From the NCBI RefSeq assembly GCF_030253575.1, contig NC_080568.1, positions 25,423,501 to 25,487,500 on the forward strand: DNA of 64,000 bases, given 5' to 3'. The first letter of the stretch is position 1; each line of letters begins with the position of its first letter. The position numbers and the translations under genes are program-made. The stretch is from Rhododendron vialii (lineage: Eukaryota > Streptophyta > Magnoliopsida > Ericales > Ericaceae). This document shows positions 56,429 to 64,000 of this stretch, piece by piece. The notes beneath the pieces are model-generated. The model ran no database searches. It worked only from the letters and a program-made list of their open reading frames with translations, and was not told the DNA's origin.

Positions 56429-57147
56429 TCAGCATCTAACCTGTACGACAGCCAAAGGGTAGGGAAGTATATTGGCATAATGAAAGGAAATGACTTCACC
56501 GGGATACAAAAGCTTGCCGTTTTTAAGAAGGCAATCATCCACCGCGACGCGCCGGAAGAGAAGGGGATTAATCAGAGAAGCCGATGCAAATTCGCCGCAG
56601 GAGATGTGGACGTCGAACACGCCGGACGGTGCACCCCATGCCTCGTTTACGATCAGGACGCTGTATTTCGGTATACCGAGAGCTGTGTACCCTGATGGCC
56701 ATTGGTAGATTCGGATTTCTGCTCCACAGCAGTATCCTGATGCTGAATCTCCCCAGATAGCATCGTTTGAGGAACCTGCAATGATGTCCATGCGTAACTC
56801 CTTCCGTCTCATAAATTTTAGTCCCTCCGTCCCGTATTATCTGTCATTTTTTTCGAAAATTGTGTCATTTTTTAGATTAAAAAAATAAAGAACTTTCGTG
56901 CAGAATTTTCACGCTGGTTTAAAAATCAACTACTCCGCTGCATTTGTGCCAAAAAAACTAAAAAATTATGCACGAGAGTGTTTTACTTCTGTATCCGAAC
57001 AATTTTCAAAATGACAAACAATACAGAAAAGAGGAGGCCGTGGTGCTTATTTTAAAGAAAACAACACATGTACATACATGAAGGGGAAGCTGATAGCAAT
57101 AGGGAAACCAAGATAATAACTACACAGTAGGAGTAGGGCTTCACCAT
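56429..57147 (-). CDS. TPD1-like secreted cysteine-rich protein, 2 exons, 138 aa
   Basis: Exon 1 57147-57078 encodes a signal peptide (MVKPYSYCVVIILVSLLLSA). Exon 2 56775-56429 completes the protein. The donor is TCAT|GTATGT, the acceptor ATTGCAG, and phase 1 closes (TGT = Cys24). The mature part contains GYCCGAEIRIYQ, GIPKYSVLIVNEAW, FDVHISCGEFASASLINPLL, FRRVAVDDCLLKNGKLLYPG and EVISFHYANILPYPLAVVQV ending RC, the layout of the TAPETUM DETERMINANT 1 homologues. TPD1 is an apoplastic ligand of the receptor kinase EMS1/EXS in anther cell fate; paralogues act elsewhere. The VNEAWG segment lacks the Cys that many homologues have at this place, so disulfide pairing may differ. An unspliced frame starting at ATG 56812 lacks a signal peptide and is less likely. 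Confidence 0.85.
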
Positions 57148-57192
57148 GGTGGTTCTCTCTCCGTTCTTGCGTGCCTGGATGTGTTTGTGTCA

Positions 57193-57240
57193 CAGAGAGA
57201 GAGAGAGAGATTCCTTTGAGTTTGGATGGATGCTGAAGTA

Positions 57241-57289
<49 letters not shown>

Positions 57290-57320
57290 CCTTTGAGTTT
57301 GGATGGATGCTGAAGTATGT
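57193..57320. repeat. (GA)n tracts with duplicated flank in the TPD1-like leader
   Basis: GA runs at about 57193-57209 and 57247-57287, each followed by the same 32-bp sequence TCCTTTGAGTTTGGATGGAT and onward (57211-57242, 57289-57320). They lie 45-175 bp upstream of the TPD1-like start codon on its 5' side. Confidence 0.9.
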
Positions 57321-58313
57321 AAGCAAAGAGAAGTGGTGAAACATGTGGGATCTTCATTAATTCTTCACACGGGGGATATTGGTGGTGCCTGTTTGGCAGA
57401 TAGGAATCAAAAAATGGAAAAAGTAGGTAAGACGTACTGTCCTAATTAAAGGCACTAAAAATACAACCGTTTTAAACTTTTTTCGTCTTGAGCGAACTTT
57501 TTTTTTTGACTTGTCTTTTACTACTACTACTCTTTAAGAATTAGCTCGTCAATTGCTATGACTACTTCACGGAAACTAAAAACCTAACGCGAATTTAGCA
57601 AAACCCGTTAAGACGACTGTAAAAACACTTCCTAAATTTAGGCAAAACTCGCCCTAATGACAGTTTCTAAATGCAAAATGGGAAAAATATGGATTAAGGG
57701 ATTGCAACATTTTCGAAAAAGCAAGTTTTGATGATTCAATAAAAACTATTGATATGTTGGGTACTAAAGCACACGAATGCGAACTTTGGTGCACGATCGA
57801 GAGCTATTCATTGTCGACACGAGATCTGAACCGTCAAATGTACGATCCGATGGCTCGGAGGCGCGCAGCACGGTGCTGCGCAGACCACTATACAGCACCA
57901 TCTCCCAATTCCACGAGTGCTAACAGAGTATATGGTTCTTTTCCTCAATGCATTAAAAGTGAATTGAGATGAAATTAATGTGTGGGCTTCCCTTGGATAC
58001 ATGTACAACTAGACATCCATAGAGAACTATTTTAAATTCCTCATAAGAGGGGCAAAACAATTATAGCATATTAAGATGTTATGAAGATACTTGAGCCATT
58101 TAATTCGTTTCTGTGCATGTTTAAAATAATTTATGTGTTTAATATTTTAACACACACTTCAATTAGTTTTTGAAAGATAAATTCCCCCGTCAAGTTGAGC
58201 TGATCCTCGAGCTGCTTGCAAATAACTCAGTCAATTTGCAGCTTCAAGTGCGGATATGTATGTGAAATTGAATTTAATGGAGTGTAACTCATTCTCCTAA
58301 TTAAACATAGAGT
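57321..58313. other. Intergenic DNA, promoter side of the TPD1-like gene
   Basis: No gene. 57780-57925 is a repeat related to 48150-48360 (ATCCGATGGCTCGGAGGCGC, CACCATCTCCCAATTCCACG against the corresponding 48 kb words). Confidence 0.45.
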
Positions 58314-58709
58314 AGTGCTATTGGTACCGACGGTACCATAGGGAAAATGTACCGACGGCCACCGGACGGCCGTCTCCGGCCACCGGACGGCCGATCCGAG
58401 CCGTCCAAAAATTTTAAAAAATAAAACCGAGTGGGCCGCAGCGGGAATCAATGGCATCCGAGGTGTGTAGAGTACTTGATCCGAGTACCCCTTTTTCGTG
58501 TATATACACGTATATACAAATATACACGAAAAATGGGTGCTCGGATCAAGTACCCTACACACCTCGGATGCCATTGATTCTCGCGTAAGCCCACTCGATT
58601 TTATTTTTTAAAATTTTTGGACGGCTCGGATCGGCCGTCCGGTGGCCGGAGACGGCCGTCCGGCGGCCGTCGGTACATTTTCCCTATGGTACCCGTCGGT
58701 ACCAATAGG
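58314..58709. mobile_element. Near-perfect foldback element, about 390 bp
   Basis: The left arm starts CTATTGGTACCGACGGTACC and runs through CCGGACGGCCGTCTCCGGCC, GATCCGAGCCGTCCAAAAAT, GGCATCCGAGGTGTGTAGAG and ACTTGATCCGAG. The right arm is the inverse of all of these, ending GGTACCAATAG. The loop is only about 30 bp of TATACAC-rich DNA near 58510. No clear target duplication. Confidence 0.9.
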
Positions 58710-59704
58710 ATTTCTGTTAAACATAATTACTATTTTTTTTTCATTTTGTGTGTTTCGTTCGTCTTTTTTGAATTTTTGTTAGATTTGAGTGATATTTTTT
58801 GGATAAATCATCTGTCTCAACGAGAGGGGTCTAAAAAGTACAAAATTATGACCGAAAGCTACAAAAAATTCACTAAAGATGAATAAAGTATCAAACAACT
58901 GTCTTATTTGTCTTAAATGCCGTCTTATTTGAATTTTTTAACATCGGTCCATATTTTTATGCTTACTTTTTCGATTCGTGTTCTAGAGACGAACAAATGA
59001 TTAACTCAAAAAATTACGACGAAAAGCTAAATAAAAAGTAAAAAATACTGAATTAAATTTCAAATTATAAGTTTACAAGAACTCAAGATTCCCTCAAAGT
59101 ATAAGGGGTAAAAGTGGATTTTCCCTTGTTTTTAGATACTTCGTTTGTAGCTAAATAAATGTCTAACGTGCAAATTTAGGGCTTTATTCTTTTAAGTTGC
59201 GGAAAAAAATTAAAATTTTTAATAAAAAAAATACTACTATCTTTTTAGAGGTGTAAGTTTGCGCACCGGAGATTTATGCCTATTTTGGCGTAAGCCAAAT
59301 GGCTTATTCTTTTACTTTATTCAATTTTTTTCGTATTTGTTAGGTTTTCATCAATTTTTTGAGGATTATTGTTCCGTCGCGATGAGATGAATCAAAAAAA
59401 GTAAAAAATTACAATCGAAACTCAATTTTTTTTGAATAAAGACAGAAATAAGCCAACATGCTATTTTTTTCGCTTTTATTAAAAAATATGAATTTTGAAC
59501 TTTCGATCGTGATTTTTTATTTTTTAGATTATTCTTACGAAATAATAATTCATAAAAAAATCTAAAAAATCAATAAATACGAAGAAAATTTGAATAGAAA
59601 GGAGTTTCATTTGAACCAAACAATCCCTAGTTTAGGGACGGAGGGTACTTGGGGACTTGGGTAAACCCATAGCGATTCCATCCGTTCTTCCTTCTCCCAC
59701 AACC
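58710..59704. other. HisRS promoter region
   Basis: Very AT-rich, with several TTTTT/AAAAA-rich words and no gene. The inverted similarity of TTTTTTCGTATTTGTTAGG-like segments suggests more decayed MITE DNA, but no ends can be set. Confidence 0.35.
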
Positions 59705-62462
59705 ATGCCTGCAAATCCTTCCCTCCTTATCCGCCACCCAAACCTCCTCCTCACACTCTCTCTCCGCTGCTTCTCTCTCTCCCCCGCCACTCGCCCAAGT
59801 CGCACGTTTACGCTTCTCAGAACTTGTTGCTCTTCTTCCTCTTCGTCTTCGTCTTCTACAGCCAACTCCAACGACAATGCCCGGTCGGGCCGGTCCGGTT
59901 CGCTCTCTTCTATTCCGGCCCACGACCTTGCGCAGAAAATCGACGTCAATCCGCCCAAAGGCACCCGAGACTTCCCTCCCGAGGACATGCGCCTCCGTAA
60001 CTGGCTTTTCGACAACTTCAGAGAGGTATATATATCACCATTAATGCCCTGTTCTTCCTAATTGTTTTTTTTTGGTGTGTAAGTTTCTTCTTCTGAATTC
60101 TTGTTAGATTCAAGTTAAACACTTTTTGGATTGGCCATTCGTTCCTTGGAGGAGTACAACAAGTAAAACATTACGTCCAACAGCAGAAAAAAGTGATATA
60201 AAATATCAAAGAGCTGTTTTTTGGTCTCTAGTGTCTTCCTATTTGAACTTTTTTCAACTCTGTCGAAGTTCTTATACTTTTCTGATTTCTAGCTTTGGGA
60301 CGAATGATTAATCCAGAAATTACGAGAAATAGATGAAATAAGAAATTACGAAAAGTAAATTATGCCGGAAAAAAAGAAAAAAAAATTAAGGAAGAACAGG
60401 CCGCAAATATTTTTAGGGTTTTTGGAACTCTTCTTCCTACAATAATTTTAAAACCGCACATAAAAACACAAACAGTTGCACAAACTCTCTCATGTCACAT
60501 GTGGGCCCCCACACACATTGGAGGTGTGTAGTGTGTGTGGACCCTACATTTGATGTCATTTGATGTGGGTGAGTTTGTGTGTGATTGTAGCAAAACTCTT
60601 CTTCCAAAGTTGTTCAGAGTTTTCTTGTAGATAATAGCAGGTGTATTTATGCAAATCAGATTTGTATACAGTGAAGGCTTTTGCTAACAAGTGCCTTTTT
60701 ATTTCCTCGAGAACTAGATCAAACGGGCAAGGAAAAAGATACAACTCTTGCAATTTGAAATTACTGTTCACTGATTTTCAGAATGTTGTCTTTTGTTTTT
60801 TGGTAGATGGATATGAATTTCAGTGAACACAGACATATTGACGGACTACAATGACGGAAATTAGTCGGAGTTTGGCTAATTGGTTTGGTATACGTTCAGA
60901 CATGTGAAGGATACTCTCCGACTCTCATATCGAATACAATTTTACATATAGAAACAGATGGCTCCTAACAGTATATATCGGGGCTAGGTGCTTTGGATTC
61001 GAGCTTTGCAGTTAAATGGGGGATCACGTGCATGTGGTTGGACCCCATGGAGTTGGTTTCCCTTCGTACAGTTTCCAACCTGTCAAGAAAACAATTTCAC
61101 CCTCAAGCAATTTTTACCATTTGCAAAGTGAAATATACCATGCCATTGTTTGGATGTAAATGGATATACAGTTTTAGGTGTATAGAAGATTATGCATCTG
61201 AGTAATGTGTATTGATATTGTGCCATTTTGTTTTTGCACGAGCTTATGTTTTCTGTGTGCATAATGAGTTTATATCTTTGGGTTTATTGGTTGTTGCATT
61301 ATTTAGGTTTCTCAAATGTTCGCATTTGAAGAGGTTGATTTCCCGGTATTAGAGTCGGAGGCACTTTTTATAAGGAAAGCTGGGGAAGAGATCAGAGATC
61401 AGGTTTGTCGTTCTGTTTGTTGCAACTTACAAGCCTCTTAAGAATTCTTCATCTCCATGCCTGAAACATTTTTCTTCCAACAAGTATTCTTAAGCATCTT
61501 ATATTCTAGGCCCAACTTTTATTGTTCTAAAGCTTTGAATAGCTGTCCATAAAATTTGAAGACAACAATTTGGTAGAGTGTGCCCTAGATGGATATCTTA
61601 AGTGGCTTTTGATCGCACTTGAAATCTTGTTCTGCCATGGTTTGACTGATGCAACTAAACAGATATGTCTTGGTGGTTTAACTTTTCACGACTACCATCT
61701 TTTATTTATTCATTCATTGCTTCATGCAGCTTCTGGTTACAATGTTGATGGTTTATTTTCTTACAAATTTCAGTATTGGAGTTAATTGAAATTTCTGAAT
61801 ACCATTGCTTAATTGTACTAAGGCAAATCTCTCTCTAAACTATACATGATAAGAATTCTTTCAGTGGAAATTGCAATGTTCATACCATTTGTGGTACTTC
61901 AACAGTTCATTAAAAAAAGTGCACTCAAATGGAAGTCAAGAATGTGTGTTTTTTTTTTTTTTGCTGACACGATAGGGGTTTGTCATTCTTTATTGCGCAG
62001 CTTTACTGTTTTGAGGATCGAGGAAATCGTCGAGTTGCATTACGGCCTGAACTTACTCCTTCTTTGGCGAGGCTTGTGATACAGAAAGGGTAAAACTCGT
62101 ATTGTGGTATTTCTGAACACCATGTGGCCTTTCTTTTTACTAGTTATTCTTGTATAAGAGTCATAAGACTGTTGCTTTGCTTATCAAAACAATTCTTTAT
62201 TCTGCTGGTTTTGACCTATGAAGTAGTTAGATTTGGAAAACTATCTGATCTGCTATCCATGTACTTGTTATTTATGACTTTTGTATCCTGGTATAGATGC
62301 CAGTAATTGCCCATGTTTGTTTTTCTGTCCAGAAAATCTCTATCCCTCCCCCTAAAATGGTTTGCTGTTGGGCAGTGCTGGCGATATGAGAGGATGACTC
62401 GGGGGCGGCGGCGCGAGCATTACCAGTGGAATATGGATATCATTGGTGTACCAGATGTAATG
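59705..62462 (+). CDS. Organellar histidyl-tRNA synthetase, exons 1-4 (3' end outside window)
   Basis: Exons: 59705-60025, 61307-61402, 62001-62089, 62333-62462. GT-AG, phases 0, 0, 2, 0; 212 codons so far. The enzyme charges tRNA-His with histidine. The first 75 residues are rich in Ser, Arg and Leu with no acidic residue before the Ser run, a dual plastid/mitochondrial-type transit peptide. The class II core follows: motif 1 region [17 protein letters not shown] and [20 protein letters not shown], then [20 protein letters not shown] (His-binding loop), then motif 2 [20 protein letters not shown], then DIIGVPDVM. Motif 3 and the anticodon domain must lie beyond 64000; no further exon was recognised up to the end, so intron 4 exceeds 1.5 kb. 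An in-frame ATG at 59657 would lengthen the N-terminus by 16 residues. Confidence 0.9.
60046..60401. mobile_element. Probable MITE in HisRS intron 1
   Basis: GCCCTGTTCTTCCTAATT at the left mirrors AATTAAGGAAGAACAGGC at the right, about 356 bp apart. The segment starts 21 bp after the exon 1 donor. Flanking bases do not form a clear target duplication. Confidence 0.55.
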
Positions 62463-64000
62463 GTATGTGAAGTTATAGCCACTTTCAATATGCATATTTT
62501 CTCATTTTATGCCTATCAGATTTTGGATTGCTATTCGGTTTGTTCTTCGCCATTTGGCAGCAGTGATCTTATTTTAGTGGTTCTATATTCTCTGACAAGT
62601 TGTAGTATCTTGTGATTTGGTTATAAAGCAAACGTATATAACATGTCCTATTGCAAGTTTGCCATTTGCAACTACATCACATGTCAATTTGGAAAACTAC
62701 ATTCTTCGATTTGGAATTCCTGTGTGTGGACAATCTCTTTAATGTCCAAGTTTAACTGAGAAGCATCTACGCGTTATCGTGTTTGTTTAGAATGTTCCTT
62801 GTACGGAATTTCTAATTTCATTAATTGATGTCAAGGGGTCTTCAAAGTTCAACCATTTAAATTGTCTTCGCTTAGGACTCAAGGCAGATTTCTAGAATTG
62901 GAAATATATATGTTTCAAAAAAAAAAAACATTAGAAACATTTGAGTTCCCAGGAAAAACCTGAGGAATTATGTCTTGCTGTGTTAAGATCATGAACAAGA
63001 CCATGAATTATTGGGTATCCCGGCTCAAAGATTCCAACAATACTAAATGGATCCATTTTTTTAGGTTTTGCTTTGCTGTAATAGTTGGTCTAGCCTTTGG
63101 TGGACGTTTAGTAGGTAGGGTCAAAATCTTGCTATCCAGTTTGGCTTTCTCGTTCCATTGGAATGTATTTGTTGAGCAAATGACAGAAGTCCATGAAGAA
63201 TCAGGTCGGTCGAAATGTTCAACCTTCCAACTGCCAAGCAGGCCTTTGCTCCGAGTCTGACACATCTGGTTTCATTCCAAGTTACTTTTGCCTCACTGGT
63301 TTTCAAGAATCACATTTCATGGGGATACAAATTTGTCCACATGCTTTATTCCACTTCTGGATATCATTTTTGGGGAAGATAAAGAGATGTGTCCAGTGAA
63401 CTTCTATGTAAACAGCGCAGTCTTGCTGTGTCACAGTTTTCTTATGAAAAAAGGGGAAGCTTTTGGGCAAGATTAAGAAACTGGTCCGACAATCTTGAGC
63501 AACAGAGTTGTAGAACAGAGATTAGCTGAGAATCTGGAATGGGGTAAATTGAGTGAGGGAGGAGGTTTGAGGTTTTTAGTTTTTGAAACATCAACTGATC
63601 AACAAGTTATGTTTTCTTGAGATAGAGTGAAGAAATGAGTGGATCCCCTTTCTTTCCTTGAAAAGCGAGCGTCTGAGAATGATAGTGGGGGTTGGTTGAG
63701 ACTTGAGATAAGTTGGGGTAAGTTTCTCAGTGAGCGAGTTTTGAGGTAAGATCAGAGCTTGTGAGTTATAGAGTCTCTTTGTCGAGGTTGCCCACGTACT
63801 TTATGCGAGTCTCCACATAAAATTAGCTCAATTATCAGTGGCAAAAAAATAAAAGTAAAAGTTGTAGTCACTTTGGGCATAGAGGGGAGTGTAGTGGGGT
63901 AGAGGTTTTTTTTTTTATTAGATTGGTTTTTAGGCTTTTTTATGTGTTGGACATTTTTTTGTCTTTAGCCTTCTTTTGTACATGGGTGGCAGTCACCTGA
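62463..64000 (+). other. HisRS intron 4, continuing past the window
   Basis: It begins with a donor GTATGTG. No class II synthetase motif 3 or anticodon-domain peptide was found in any plus frame. AT-rich with poly-A and poly-T runs; nothing else recognised. Confidence 0.5.

Noticed and set aside
56429..56812. Single-exon start for the TPD1-like gene at ATG 56812
   Set aside because: Gives no signal peptide; a splice acceptor at 56776 joined to an upstream signal-peptide exon in matching phase is a better model.
58226..58890. 115- and 89-codon frames across the large palindrome
   Set aside because: Arise from the mirrored GC-rich arms; no conserved protein content.

Overview
The window is nuclear DNA from a flowering plant, most likely a eudicot. 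The support is GT-AG introns in every gene, gene families typical of land plants (FEY-type dehydrogenase, TPD1-like peptide, DUF760 plastid protein, plant mobile domain), a Ty1/copia element primed by initiator tRNA-Met, and many short inverted-repeat transposons in AT-rich intergenic DNA. I cannot name the species.

Layout. 2916-4327 (+) holds the last two exons of a TPR protein whose 5' part lies left of the window. 6290-14830 is a tail-to-tail pair of decayed plant-mobile-domain (PMD) genes, one of which is split by a complete, apparently very young Ty1/copia retrotransposon (6887-12870) with two 371-bp LTRs that look identical and an uninterrupted 1355-codon gag-pol. 17189-26169 (-) is an 8-exon FEY-like short-chain dehydrogenase (385 aa). 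29418-40187 (+) is a 7-exon STT3B-like catalytic subunit of oligosaccharyltransferase (746 aa). 41728-44088 (-) is a 4-exon cwf18/CCDC12 spliceosomal protein (150 aa). 48761-53889 (+) is a 3-exon chloroplast DUF760 protein (419 aa). 56429-57147 (-) is a 2-exon TPD1-like secreted cysteine-rich protein (138 aa). 59705 onward (+) is an organellar histidyl-tRNA synthetase whose first four exons fit in the window. I worked out exon borders by hand from GT-AG sites, and reading phase closes exactly across every junction reported.

The genes are unrelated housekeeping or developmental loci and show no operon-like or pathway link. STT3B acts in ER N-glycosylation, the CCDC12 protein in splicing, HisRS in organelle translation, DUF760 in plastids, and FEY and TPD1-like in development.

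The more unusual content lies in the repeats: eight Tourist-like MITEs, most with TTA/TAA target duplications, a group of long foldback elements sharing a GATCCGAGCCGYYCAA-like core, a Helitron-like element, a MULE-type MITE with a 9-bp target duplication, a tRNA-derived SINE, a LINE-type retroposon with an 11-bp duplication, and a solo LTR with a perfect 5-bp duplication in sense orientation inside the DUF760 gene. STT3B intron 1 is bounded by a 17-bp direct repeat that spans both splice sites, which suggests intron birth by duplication. I found no CRISPR array, bacterial operon or clearly new enzymatic system. The best leads are the young copia element with its odd leader, the intron-boundary repeat, and the foldback family.
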